A stretch of 58,939 nt of DNA from Clostridia bacterium (GTDB lineage: Bacteria > Bacillota_A > Clostridia > Christensenellales > Aristaeellaceae), in assembly GCA_017517815.1 (NCBI GenBank), contig JAFWYA010000058.1, positions 1-58,939 of the forward strand. The letters run 5' to 3'. Numbering within the stretch: position 1 is the first letter of the stretch; each line of letters opens with the position of its first letter. Positions 26,424-35,057 of this stretch are shown here, one piece after another. The position numbers were made by a program, and so were the translations under genes. The notes beneath the pieces were generated by a model that was given only the letters and a program-made list of their open reading frames with translations, had not been told where the DNA came from and made no database searches.

Positions 26424-26852
26424 ATGATCGGTTTTTTGTTCAGCGTCATCGCAGGTGCTGCCATGAGTGTGCAGGGCGTGATGAATACCCGGCTGCAGGA
26501 CGGCATCGGCCTGTGGGAGGCTAACGCATGGGTGCAAGGCACAGCTTTCGCACTGTCACTGGCCGCTGCATGGCTGGTTGGCACAGGCCGTTTTTCAGCC
26601 ATCACAGATGTTCCCAAAGGCTATTGGCTGGGCGGCGTGCTTGGGCTGGTGATCACCATCACTGTGATGCTTTCCATCAAAGGACTCAGCCCCACGGTCG
26701 CCATCTCTGTCATACTGATCTCACAGCTGCTGGTCGCTGCATGCATCGACGCATTCGGCTGGATGGGACAGGAAAAGGCAGCCATGGGGCTGAAACAGTT
26801 CTTAGGTCTTGGGCTGATGCTGGGCGGCGTGGTACTGTTCAAGCTGCGCTGA
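26424..26852 (+). CDS. DMT-family transporter, YdcZ/DUF606
   Basis: The 142-residue protein has four to five membrane segments (MIGFLFSVIAGAAMSVQGVM, WLGGVLGLVITITVML, TVAISVILISQLLVA, FLGLGLMLGGVVLF). This is the half-size DMT arrangement of YdcZ proteins, which probably dimerise to form a small-molecule exporter. The NTRLQDGIG segment is typical. The only good ribosome site is inside the preceding hairpin. Substrate unknown. Confidence 0.85.
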   Translation: MIGFLFSVIAGAAMSVQGVMNTRLQDGIGLWEANAWVQGTAFALSLAAAWLVGTGRFSAITDVPKGYWLGGVLGLVITITVMLSIKGLSPTVAISVILISQLLVAACIDAFGWMGQEKAAMGLKQFLGLGLMLGGVVLFKLR

Positions 26853-26853
26853 A

Positions 26854-27348
26854 TCAGTTTTGTTCCATGCCGTCCAGCAGCGTGGTTGTCATGTTTCCAA
26901 GCTCTGTGACAGCAGCGCTGAGCGAAGTAAGCGTATCGCTGACCTTCTGGCCGCTGGTGAGCTTGGCGTCATACTCCTCGATAATGGAATACACATTATC
27001 AAAAACCATCTGCGGATACAGACGGCCAACCTCACCGTACATACCGACGTTGAGGTCGTTGATCACTTCCATGCCATGCACATGCTGGCGAATACGGCCC
27101 AGCATTGACGACGTGGAGCTGGCACCCAGACGGCTGAGAGAATTAACGCAGTTCTGCGCCGCCTGCACTTCACTGCGCAGCTTGCTGTTGCGCTGTGCCT
27201 CAAAATTGCCCTCATTGATGCCGCCAACGCCGGTCGCCTTGAAAATAAGGAAGGCGGCAAGCAGTACCAGTAGGATGACAAGGATCGGCTTGAGCCGGTC
27301 AGAACGGGAACCCACGTTATAACTGCGCGAACGGGAATACCGCATCAT
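26854..27348 (-). CDS. Single-pass membrane protein of unknown function
   Basis: The 164-residue protein has a basic N-terminus (MMRYSRSRSYNVGSRSDRLK), one membrane helix (residues 22-40) and a helical extracytoplasmic domain. I do not recognise the family. AAGGAGG precedes the ATG. It converges on the YdcZ gene with one base between the stops. It is opposite to, and adjoins, the YwaF-like gene. Confidence 0.6.
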   Translation of the reverse strand: MMRYSRSRSYNVGSRSDRLKPILVILLVLLAAFLIFKATGVGGINEGNFEAQRNSKLRSEVQAAQNCVNSLSRLGASSTSSMLGRIRQHVHGMEVINDLNVGMYGEVGRLYPQMVFDNVYSIIEEYDAKLTSGQKVSDTLTSLSAAVTELGNMTTTLLDGMEQN

Positions 27349-27494
27349 TGCGGCTTCCTCCTTTCCAAAAAAGATTACGCCGGTATTATAACATATTTTC
27401 CAGCGGTGGTAAAGTCATGACATACATCCCCTGTTTTCACTTCAAAAGTGGAGGCGCTTTCTCAAAAAAAGCATTTCAAAACGAGGTTTGTGGT

Positions 27495-28160
27495 ATGCAG
27501 TGGATCATCGGAGTGTTTTGGGGGATTGGAGTGGTGTTGTGCGCACATTCGACACGCCTGATACAGCCATTTCGCATCCTGATGGCATGCGGACTGGGAA
27601 TATCAATGCTTTTGCAGCTTTGGCTTCTGAAACTGGATAACATGCTCACACTGGAAACAGCCCTGCCGCTGCACCTGTGCGGTCTGTTTGGTGTACTGTC
27701 CATCCTCATGCTTTGGTATGCGCCCAAACCCTTGTGGGAATTATCAGCCTATCTGGCTGCACCGGCGGCCTTCATCACCCTGTTCTTTCCGGCAGTCATT
27801 CCCTGTACTCATCCAAAGCTGATGGCATTCGCCTTTTACCAGCTGCATGTGCTGGTAGCTCTCACGCCTGTATTCCTTACCTGTACAGGAAAGCCGCTGC
27901 CCAAACGGCCTCAGAGGGCTTTTGTGCTGGGCAACGGCTATCTGTTATTCATCAGCGCCTTTAACTGCGCCTTTCAAACCAATTATCTGTTTCTGAGCGC
28001 TGCCCCGGTCCATACGCCGCTGGCGCTGCTGTTTTCACGCGGCAGACTGTTTTACGTCTGTGCGCTGGAAATGCTGTGCATGCTCATTTTTTCATGTCTT
28101 CAGGGGCTTTACTGCCAGCTTTCCATGAAACATGCTCTGCTTATGGCAGGAAATAGCTGA
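27495..28160 (+). CDS. YwaF/TMEM164-family membrane protein
   Basis: The 221-residue protein has about six membrane segments and the family signature ALPLHLCGLFGVLS. The family is called TIGR02206/YwaF in bacteria and is related to eukaryotic TMEM164; bacterial function is unknown. I start it at ATG 27495, eight bases after GAGG, since the frame upstream (to 27348) is not conserved-looking. A second family member is encoded at 54810-55583. Its stop overlaps the end of the convergent SH3 gene. Confidence 0.7.
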   Translation: MQWIIGVFWGIGVVLCAHSTRLIQPFRILMACGLGISMLLQLWLLKLDNMLTLETALPLHLCGLFGVLSILMLWYAPKPLWELSAYLAAPAAFITLFFPAVIPCTHPKLMAFAFYQLHVLVALTPVFLTCTGKPLPKRPQRAFVLGNGYLLFISAFNCAFQTNYLFLSAAPVHTPLALLFSRGRLFYVCALEMLCMLIFSCLQGLYCQLSMKHALLMAGNS

Positions 28161-29298
28161 GCATGTAACCGGTATAACCGTTATACTGCACCTTGCACCA
28201 GTCAGGTCCCGGGCTGATGATGGACACATACTGACCATTGGGTACACGCACCTGCACATTGCCGGAGTACATATCCGGTGCCGAGCGCAGGTTGACATAG
28301 CTTCCGTTGGGATGCACCACCCTGCGCGTTGCCTTGGAAGGCAGGTTATACAGGGTGATATATTTGGTCATCACATATCCGGAAAGGCCCGTGACCTGAT
28401 CGGTTACAGCGCACCATTCGCTGCCGTACTCATCCACCCACAGCTTGCGGCCGTTGTACAGCTTGTCCAGCACACGCGAACCAGTGGATGCATATTGGCG
28501 CAGATTGAGCGCCTGCGTGCTCTTGGGATTGCTGACCATGGCGTGCGGCTGTCCGTTGGCAGTGGTGACCTTGTTGGCAGACAGGTCGCGTGCGGCTGTC
28601 AGGCCTTCATTCAGATAGTCGCTGCTCATGAAGCCCCACATGCCGTCCACGCTCACGCACCACCAGCCATTGCCCTTGGCCAGCACAGACACATAGGTGT
28701 CGCCCGGCACCTGATAGATCACCGGATCATTCATGCTGGGGCCGCTGCGCATGTTCATGGCGGAGTTGTTAGGCGTTTTGATGGTAGCGACCGTACTGCT
28801 GCCCAGCGTCCTCACACCCATATCGGCCACATATTCGCTGCGCACGTAACCGGTCTGACCGTTGATCTCTACGCAGTACCAGCCGTTGTTATAGCTGTGC
28901 ACATACAGCGGAACGCCATTGTAGAAGATGTCCAGCACCTGCGACGTGTAGCTGGGCTGATTGCGGAAATTCAGGAACGCACCGCCGTTGGGGTTGGTAA
29001 CCTTCACCATCCACACATAATCATCGCCGTCCACAACGTCGATATAGTTTTTGCTCATATAGCCAACGCGGCCATCCGGGGTGTACACAGAATAAAAATT
29101 ATTCTGCGACCCGTTGATCTGCACCCAGGTACCGCGCGAATAACTGCCCAGCCACTGACTGGACGAGCTGCCCTGCGCGCGCAGGTTGAGCGTATCCGTT
29201 CGATAGATCACACCGTACTCTGCCGCCGATGCAGAGGCAACCCCCACCGCCAGCAGCAGTGCAAGAAGCAGCGACCATTTCACAAAAGACTTTTTCAT
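28141..29298 (-). CDS. Secreted protein with five bacterial SH3 repeats
   Basis: A signal peptide (MKKSFVKWSLLLALLLAVGV, cleavage near ASA) is followed by five SH3b repeats. Each has the pattern LNLR/MNMRSGP/VNLRSAP ... W...V...G..GYM...Y. SH3b domains of this kind bind peptidoglycan. No catalytic domain is present, so it is a wall-binding or enzyme-targeting protein. ATG 29298 follows GGAGGG by eight bases. The downstream YwaF gene converges on it with a 20-base overlap of coding ends. Confidence 0.85.
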   Translation of the reverse strand: MKKSFVKWSLLLALLLAVGVASASAAEYGVIYRTDTLNLRAQGSSSSQWLGSYSRGTWVQINGSQNNFYSVYTPDGRVGYMSKNYIDVVDGDDYVWMVKVTNPNGGAFLNFRNQPSYTSQVLDIFYNGVPLYVHSYNNGWYCVEINGQTGYVRSEYVADMGVRTLGSSTVATIKTPNNSAMNMRSGPSMNDPVIYQVPGDTYVSVLAKGNGWWCVSVDGMWGFMSSDYLNEGLTAARDLSANKVTTANGQPHAMVSNPKSTQALNLRQYASTGSRVLDKLYNGRKLWVDEYGSEWCAVTDQVTGLSGYVMTKYITLYNLPSKATRRVVHPNGSYVNLRSAPDMYSGNVQVRVPNGQYVSIISPGPDWCKVQYNGYTGYMLSYFLP

Positions 29299-29368
29299 CA
29301 GGTCTCCCTCCTTCAGCAAGGACTGTCCATAGAACGCTTCAGCAATGGAAAATCATCCCGACTGAACT

Positions 29369-30187
29369 TTATTTGCGATATTTTTCCAGCGCCATCACCC
29401 GTGCAACAGCCTGCGCGATCGCTTCGTCTGTCACGTGAGGATATTCCCCCTCGCCAAAGCACACATGCAGAAAAAATTCATGCGTGCCGTTGTTGCCTGT
29501 GACTGGGCTGTGCGTGACAGCCACCGCATGCGTTCCGGGCTGGGCGTCCAGCGTGTCGCAAAGCGTGCGCAAAAGCGCAGGATAACCAGCCGGGTCGATC
29601 TCGCCCGTACGGCGCGCCACGGGATCGTCCGTTTCAAACAGCGGCTTGACCAGACACATCAGTTCGCCTGCGCCATGCATGACCGCTTTGAACTGCGGAA
29701 CCGCCTTCACCAGCGACAGGTAGCTCAAATCCACGCTGCCAAGCGTAGGCACCGGCTCGAGTGTCAGCAGTTTTTCATCTCCCAGATTGGTTTTTTCGAG
29801 GTTGACCACGCGCCTGTCCTGCGAAAGCGAATCGGCCAGCTGACCAAAGCCAACCTCCACCGCATACACCAGCGCTGCGCCATGCTTGACCAGACAGTCT
29901 GTAAAACCGCCGGTGCAGGCGCCCGCATCGATACAGATTCTCTCGTTCACATCAATGACGAAATCGGCAATGGCGCCTTCCAGCTTGTAACCGCCCTTGC
30001 TGACATACCGCTCATTAAGCCCACGCACAGTCATGGGCTTGTCCAGCGGCACTTTCTGGCCGCCGGTGGTCACCTGCACGGCTCCGCAGTATACCGCTCC
30101 GCTCATAATGTATGGCAGCGCAGCCTCGCGCGTTTCAAAAAAACCTTCATTCAGCAGCCGTTCGATGGCAGTACTGTTCTTTTTCAT
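29369..30187 (-). CDS. tlyA: TlyA-family rRNA 2'-O-methyltransferase
   Basis: The 272-residue protein has an N-terminal S4 RNA-binding domain (residues 5-65) and an FtsJ-like methyltransferase (DAGACTGGFTDCLVKHGA for S-adenosylmethionine; SVDLSYLSL and CLVKPLFE for the catalytic lysines). TlyA methylates 16S and/or 23S rRNA, a modification that governs capreomycin sensitivity in mycobacteria. It overlaps the upstream esterase gene by four bases. The GVDKP-like hinge reads VPLDKPMTVRG. Confidence 0.92.
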   Translation of the reverse strand: MKKNSTAIERLLNEGFFETREAALPYIMSGAVYCGAVQVTTGGQKVPLDKPMTVRGLNERYVSKGGYKLEGAIADFVIDVNERICIDAGACTGGFTDCLVKHGAALVYAVEVGFGQLADSLSQDRRVVNLEKTNLGDEKLLTLEPVPTLGSVDLSYLSLVKAVPQFKAVMHGAGELMCLVKPLFETDDPVARRTGEIDPAGYPALLRTLCDTLDAQPGTHAVAVTHSPVTGNNGTHEFFLHVCFGEGEYPHVTDEAIAQAVARVMALEKYRK

Positions 30188-30966
30188 GCGCGAGCCGCCT
30201 TTTCAACATTCAGCCACTTCAGCACCCGGCGAATATTTTCATTCCAAAGCAGCCACGAGTGCGTGCCGGGCTCGGTGTGATATTCAATATTCAGCTTTTC
30301 GCCGAAGCGTTCCACAAAACTTTCGTTGGCATGGAACAGGAAGTCCTCCGTACCACAGGAAATGTAGATGCGAGGACACTTTTCAGGCGTGCGGCACATC
30401 TTTTCTGCCAGCCTGCTCAGGTTGCCCTTGCCGCTGACCAGCTTCTTTTCATCGCCATAGATGTTTTCCATTTCACGGATATATCCGGCGGACAGCTCAT
30501 TGCGGCGGGTGAACACCTTTTCCATTGCAAGCGCACCCGAAAAGCTGGCGACTGCAGCATAGCGATTGGGGCGGCTCAGGCCCAGCTTAAGCGCGCCGTA
30601 TCCGCCCATGGAAAGGCCGGCAGCAAAGCGGTCCTCGCGCTTTTTGCTCACCGGGAAGTAGCGCTCGATCACGCGCGGAAGCTCTTCAGCAATGAAAGTA
30701 TCGTACTTCGCGCCGCGGTCCATGTCCATATAGAAGGAGCGGTTCACCGCAGGCATCACGATACAGATGCGGTAATCCTTGGCATACTGTTCCACAGCGG
30801 TCTGACGCATCCACATGGTGTGGTCATCGCTGAGGCCATGCAGCAGATAAAGCACCGGCAGCGGCTTTTTCTGCGTTGCCATCACGTCCATTTCAGGCAT
30901 CAGTACGTAAACAGCTGTCTGTACACCAAGAGCTTCACTGTAAAAATGAAAATCAGAAAAAACCAT
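30184..30966 (-). CDS. Esterase D-like alpha/beta hydrolase
   Basis: The 260-residue protein has LYLLHGLSDDHTMW (oxyanion region), nucleophile elbow GLSMGGYGA (Ser), CGTEDFLF (Asp) and GTHSWLLW (His), a full catalytic triad of the putative esterase (EstA/feruloyl-esterase-like) family. No signal peptide is seen, so it acts in the cytoplasm. GGAGGT precedes the ATG. It heads a two-gene unit with tlyA. Confidence 0.9.
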   Translation of the reverse strand: MVFSDFHFYSEALGVQTAVYVLMPEMDVMATQKKPLPVLYLLHGLSDDHTMWMRQTAVEQYAKDYRICIVMPAVNRSFYMDMDRGAKYDTFIAEELPRVIERYFPVSKKREDRFAAGLSMGGYGALKLGLSRPNRYAAVASFSGALAMEKVFTRRNELSAGYIREMENIYGDEKKLVSGKGNLSRLAEKMCRTPEKCPRIYISCGTEDFLFHANESFVERFGEKLNIEYHTEPGTHSWLLWNENIRRVLKWLNVEKAARA

Positions 30967-31266
30967 ACGGTTACCTCCTGTATATGCTTTGTTCTCAGGA
31001 ACTTCTTCTATATCATATCACAAAAAACATACAGCTTCCACCCCATTTTCACTTCTATTGAAAGCGCCGTCAGCTTACCGATGCAAATAATGCGCTGTTT
31101 TCAGTCCTCTTCATCATCCGGATACACTCAGTGTACAGACTCCTTTCCCGTACAAAAAGCATGTTTTTATTTGCGTTTCTCAGGCTTATGCAGTATAATA
31201 CAATCGCTTTTTTATGTGGTTTCACACATGGAAAAAGCGTCCATATTCTGCGCGGAGGTGAGTGCG
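30967..31266 (+). promoter_or_regulatory. Intergenic region with the promoter of the riboflavin kinase/ECF operon
   Basis: About 300 bases separate the divergent genes. TTGCGT (31171-31176), 17 nt and TATAAT (31194-31199) read rightward. GGAGGTG (31254-31260) is the ribosome site. I looked for an FMN riboswitch core and did not see one. An imperfect stem around CACTCAGTGTACAGACTC is the only other structure noted. Confidence 0.6.
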
Positions 31267-31674
31267 ATGGAACCATTTGAGCTTAAAGGCATCGTCGTTC
31301 CAGGCAAGCAGCTGGGCACCCGGCTGGGCTTTCCTACGGCCAACATCGCTTATGACCCCAGCGACCGCGCATGGCCTCAAGAGGGCGTATACGCAGGTAT
31401 TGCCCGCATTGAAGGCGACAGCCGCAGCTATGCAGCTATCCTCAATCAGGGCAGCCACCCCACTGCGCCCGGCGGCGCGCCGACGGTCGAGGCGCATTTG
31501 CTGGGGTATCCGCCCGTAGCGCTGTACGGCTGCAGGCTCAGCCTGACCTACTGCCGTTATCTGCGGCCTGAAAATCGTTTTCCCACACTCGAGGATCTGC
31601 AGAGTCAGCTTGCAAAAGATCGGGAGAGCGCGATCGCATGGGCCCGTGAGTGCGCGCCCGAACTGCTACCCTAA
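31267..31674 (+). CDS. Stand-alone riboflavin kinase domain
   Basis: The 135-residue protein matches the riboflavin kinase half of RibF: GIVVPGKQLGTRLGFPTANI, GVYAGIARI, AAILNQGSHPT, VEAHLLGY and LRPENRFPTLEDLQSQLAKD. The FAD synthetase half is missing, so it should only convert riboflavin to FMN. GGAGGTG supports ATG 31267; an in-frame ATG at 31228 is an alternative. The ECF transporter genes follow after 16 bases, suggesting a link with vitamin uptake. Confidence 0.85.
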   Translation: MEPFELKGIVVPGKQLGTRLGFPTANIAYDPSDRAWPQEGVYAGIARIEGDSRSYAAILNQGSHPTAPGGAPTVEAHLLGYPPVALYGCRLSLTYCRYLRPENRFPTLEDLQSQLAKDRESAIAWARECAPELLP

Positions 31675-31690
31675 CTTAAAGGAGCAACCA

Positions 31691-32542
31691 ATGGCACAGT
31701 ATGAATTTCCCGTGCAGACCCAGCAAGTCTGCTATCAGTATGAAGAAGCCGACCGTCAGGCGGTCGACCATGTGAGCCTGCATATCAAAAAAGGTTCTTT
31801 TGTGGCGGTGCTTGGCCACAACGGCAGCGGCAAGAGCACGCTGGCCAAAATGATGAACGCTCTTTTCCTGCCTACGGACGGTAAGGTGCTCGTTTGCGGC
31901 CTTGACACTGCCTGTGAAGAGGAAGTATGGAACGTGCGCCGCCATGCAGGCATGGTATTCCAGAACCCTGACAACCAGATCGTTGCCAACGTTGTGCGCG
32001 AAGACGTGGCCTTCGGCCTTGAAAACCTCGGCGTACCTCAGGCCGAGATGATCACCCGCATTGATGAAGCGCTGGAGGCTGTACGCATGAGCCACCGGGC
32101 CGGTTCGGCTCCTCATATGCTTTCCGGCGGACAAAAGCAGCGCGTGGCTGTGGCCGGCGTTTTGGCCATGCAGCCCGAAGTGATGATTCTTGACGAAGCC
32201 ACCGCCATGCTGGACCCCTCCGGCCGTGCGGACGTGCTGAAAACCGTGCGCAAGCTCAACCGTGAAAAGGGTATGACCGTTGTATGGATTACCCATTTCA
32301 TGGAGGAAGCTGCAGTTGCTGATCACATCATCGTAATGGACAAGGGGCACATTGCCCTTGAAGGCAAACCCGGCGACGTATTTGCCCAGGTAGATACCAT
32401 CAAGGCGCTGGGGCTGGACGTGCCGCCTATGGCCGAGCTGGCGATGCAGCTGCGTCAGGCAGGGCTTGACCTGCCCGCAGGCATTCTCACCGTTGACGAT
32501 ATGGTAAAGGAGCTGAAGCAGAAGCTATGCCTATCCAGATAG
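31691..32542 (+). CDS. ecfA1: Energy-coupling factor transporter ATPase EcfA1
   Basis: This 283-residue ABC ATPase has Walker A GHNGSGKST, Q-loop VFQNPDNQIV, signature LSGGQKQRVAVAG, Walker B VMILDEAT and switch ITHF. The Q-loop FQNPDNQ form is typical of ECF ATPases. It drives vitamin uptake with EcfA2, EcfT and exchangeable S components. AAAGGAG is six bases before ATG 31691. It overlaps ecfA2 by 16 bases. Confidence 0.93.
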   Translation: MAQYEFPVQTQQVCYQYEEADRQAVDHVSLHIKKGSFVAVLGHNGSGKSTLAKMMNALFLPTDGKVLVCGLDTACEEEVWNVRRHAGMVFQNPDNQIVANVVREDVAFGLENLGVPQAEMITRIDEALEAVRMSHRAGSAPHMLSGGQKQRVAVAGVLAMQPEVMILDEATAMLDPSGRADVLKTVRKLNREKGMTVVWITHFMEEAAVADHIIVMDKGHIALEGKPGDVFAQVDTIKALGLDVPPMAELAMQLRQAGLDLPAGILTVDDMVKELKQKLCLSR

Positions 32543-33387
32543 AACATCTTACGCATACCTATATGCCCGGCAGCCCCTTTGCCGCCGTGGCGCTGCATGA
32601 CGTGAACCTGACCATCGAGGACGGCGAACTCATCGGCCTGCTGGGCCATACCGGCAGCGGAAAAACGACGCTGGTGCAGCATTTGAACGGCCTTGTCAAG
32701 GCGACTGAAGGCCGCATTGTGGTCGACGGCCTCGACCTGACTGAAAAAGGCGTCAGCCTGCTTGAAGTCCGCCGCAAGGTGGGACTGGTATTCCAGTATC
32801 CGGAGTATCAGCTGTTTGAGGAAACCGTTGCCAAGGATATCGCTTTCGGCCCCAAAAACCTGGGTCTTGCGCCTGATGAAATCGACCGCCGTGTGCGTCA
32901 TGCCATGCAGCAGGTGGGGCTGGATTACGACACCATCGCCGACGTTTCCCCCTTTGAGCTTTCCGGCGGGCAAATGCGCCGCGTCGCCATCGCAGGCGTA
33001 CTGGCCATGCAGCCCAAGGTGCTCATTCTCGACGAGCCCACTGCAGGCCTTGATCCTGCTGGCCGCCGCAGCATCCTCAACATGATCCGCGACCTGCACG
33101 CTGCAGGCGGGCTGACGGTCATCATGGTCAGCCACAGCATGGACGACATTTCCACCCTCGCCACCCGTCTGGTGGTTATGAGCAAGGGCGAACTGGTGCT
33201 GACCGGCACGCCCCGCGAAGTGTTCATGCAGCAGGAGCTGATGCAGTCCATCGGTCTGGGCATCCCGCAGGCTGCCCAACTGGCTCATGCGCTTCGCGCC
33301 GAGGGTTTTGATCTGCCCGAAGACCTGTATACGCTGGACGAGGTGCGCACAGCCATTCTTGCCCTTGCTGATAAGGAGGTGCGCTGA
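32527..33387 (+). CDS. ecfA2: Energy-coupling factor transporter ATPase EcfA2
   Basis: The 286-residue partner ATPase has GHTGSGKTT, VFQYPEYQLF, LSGGQMRRVAIAG, VLILDEPTAGLD and VSHSMDD. The FQYPEYQLFEETV Q-loop is diagnostic for EcfA2. It starts inside the end of ecfA1, and its stop shares bases with the ecfT start (TGATG). Confidence 0.95.
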   Translation: MPIQIEHLTHTYMPGSPFAAVALHDVNLTIEDGELIGLLGHTGSGKTTLVQHLNGLVKATEGRIVVDGLDLTEKGVSLLEVRRKVGLVFQYPEYQLFEETVAKDIAFGPKNLGLAPDEIDRRVRHAMQQVGLDYDTIADVSPFELSGGQMRRVAIAGVLAMQPKVLILDEPTAGLDPAGRRSILNMIRDLHAAGGLTVIMVSHSMDDISTLATRLVVMSKGELVLTGTPREVFMQQELMQSIGLGIPQAAQLAHALRAEGFDLPEDLYTLDEVRTAILALADKEVR

Positions 33388-34193
33388 TGCTCAAAGACAT
33401 CACCCTGGGCCAGTACATGCCCGGCAACACCCTTGTGCACCGGCTGGACCCTCGCACGAAGATCATTCTGACCATCCTGTATATCGCCATCATCTTCTGC
33501 GTTGCCAGCCCCCTGTGGTATGTAATCCCGCTGGTCTACATCCTGCTGGCTACGCACCTGAGCGGGCTCAAACCCAAAAACCTGCTCAAGTCCATCAAGC
33601 CGCTGCGTTTTCTGCTCATTCTCACCTTTGTGCTGAATCTTTTCTTCTCCACGGGTGAAACAGTCTGGCTTCACTGGGGCATCCTGAAAATCACGAAGGA
33701 GGGGCTGTTCACAGCCATTCACTTCGCCATGCGTCTGGTGTTTCTGGTAGCAGGCACCTCCATCCTGACGCTAACCACCTCGCCTGTAGCACTCAGCGAC
33801 GGCATTGAAATTTTGCTCAGGCCGCTCAAGGTCATCCATTTCCCTGCGCATGAGCTGGCCATGATGATGACCATCGCCCTGCGCTTCATTCCCACCCTGA
33901 TTGAAGAGGCCGACAAGATCATGAAGGCCCAGATGGCCCGCGGCGCAGACTTTGAAAGCGGAAACCTGCTCAAGCGCGCCAAGGCGATGATTCCCCTGCT
34001 GGTGCCGCTGTTTGTAAGCGCCTTCCGCCGTGCAGGCGACCTGGCCATGGCCATGGAAGCCCGCTGCTATCACGGCGGTGAAGGCCGCACCCGTCTGCGC
34101 GTGCTTAAATACACGCAGAATGATCTGTGGGCCGGCCTTGTCACCGTAGCCACGCTGATTGTGACCATTCTTGCCGGGAAGTGGATCGCATGA
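33387..34193 (+). CDS. ecfT: Energy-coupling factor transporter transmembrane protein EcfT
   Basis: The 268-residue protein has five to six membrane helices and the coupling motif QMARGADFESG, with the second X-R-G-like site near AMEARCYHGG, which contacts both ATPases. With no S component gene in the window, this is a shared (group II) ECF module serving several vitamin-specific subunits encoded elsewhere. Start and stop overlap the neighbours by one and four bases. Confidence 0.95.
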   Translation: MLKDITLGQYMPGNTLVHRLDPRTKIILTILYIAIIFCVASPLWYVIPLVYILLATHLSGLKPKNLLKSIKPLRFLLILTFVLNLFFSTGETVWLHWGILKITKEGLFTAIHFAMRLVFLVAGTSILTLTTSPVALSDGIEILLRPLKVIHFPAHELAMMMTIALRFIPTLIEEADKIMKAQMARGADFESGNLLKRAKAMIPLLVPLFVSAFRRAGDLAMAMEARCYHGGEGRTRLRVLKYTQNDLWAGLVTVATLIVTILAGKWIA

Positions 34194-35008
34194 GTGAACT
34201 GCCGCCTATCATCAAGGAAAAGCCGCCGGAAGGCACGCGCCGCATCCTGCTGACCATCAGCTATGATGGCACGAATTACGCCGGATGGCAGCTGCAGGAA
34301 AATGCCGTGGCCGTTCAGCAGCGGCTGGAAGAAGCGCTGCTGAAGCTGACTGGCGAATGCATCCGCGTAACGGGCGCCAGCCGCACAGACGCGGGCGTGC
34401 ATGCGCTGGGGCAGCGTGTACACTTTGATACCACCAGCCGCATCCCTGCCGATAAATATCCTTTCGCGCTCAACACCTGTCTGCCACCAGACATCCGCGT
34501 GCTGGAAGGAAAGGAAGTCGGCGGCGACTTTCACGCACGTTTCGATGCCAAGGGCAAACGCTACACCTACCGTATCCACAACGCGCCTCATGCCAGCGCC
34601 ATTTATCGCAACGTGACCGCGCATGTTCCTCAAAAGCTGGATATTGACCGTATGCGTCAGGCCCTGCCCGATCTGCTGGGCACACATGATTTTGCCGCCT
34701 TTCAGGCATCCGGCGGTACCGCCAAGACCACCATACGTACGCTGTACGAAGCCACCCTTGAACAAAACGGCGATGATCTCACGCTCGTCGTACGTGGCAA
34801 CGCCTTTCTGTACAACATGGTGCGCATTATCGCCGGGACGCTGACAGACATCGGTATGGGCCGCAAACAACCCGACGCTTTCCATAAGGCGCTTGAAACG
34901 CTTGACCGGCTCGAACTGGGCATCACTGCGCCCGCCTGCGGGCTGGAACTCACGCGCGTTTATTACGCTGATGAATGGCAGGAATTTTGTGCCTGCGAAT
35001 CGAAATAA
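34190..35008 (+). CDS. truA: tRNA pseudouridine synthase A
   Basis: The 272-residue enzyme makes pseudouridine at tRNA positions 38-40. It has the catalytic motif GASRTDAGVHA (Asp nucleophile), ISYDGTNYAGWQLQ near the N-terminus, and FLYNMVRIIAGTL near the C-terminus. ATG 34190 overlaps the ecfT stop as ATGA. The order ecfA1-ecfA2-ecfT-truA is conserved in Firmicutes, which supports all four assignments. Confidence 0.96.
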   Translation: MSELPPIIKEKPPEGTRRILLTISYDGTNYAGWQLQENAVAVQQRLEEALLKLTGECIRVTGASRTDAGVHALGQRVHFDTTSRIPADKYPFALNTCLPPDIRVLEGKEVGGDFHARFDAKGKRYTYRIHNAPHASAIYRNVTAHVPQKLDIDRMRQALPDLLGTHDFAAFQASGGTAKTTIRTLYEATLEQNGDDLTLVVRGNAFLYNMVRIIAGTLTDIGMGRKQPDAFHKALETLDRLELGITAPACGLELTRVYYADEWQEFCACESK

Positions 35009-35057
35009 GCGATTAGCCTTCACTTACTGCAATATGAAAGAAAGCGAGTGAACACCC

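Noticed and set aside
30967..31266. A possible FMN riboswitch ahead of the riboflavin kinase/ECF operon.
   Set aside because: I could not find the conserved RFN core elements; only an ordinary promoter is supported.
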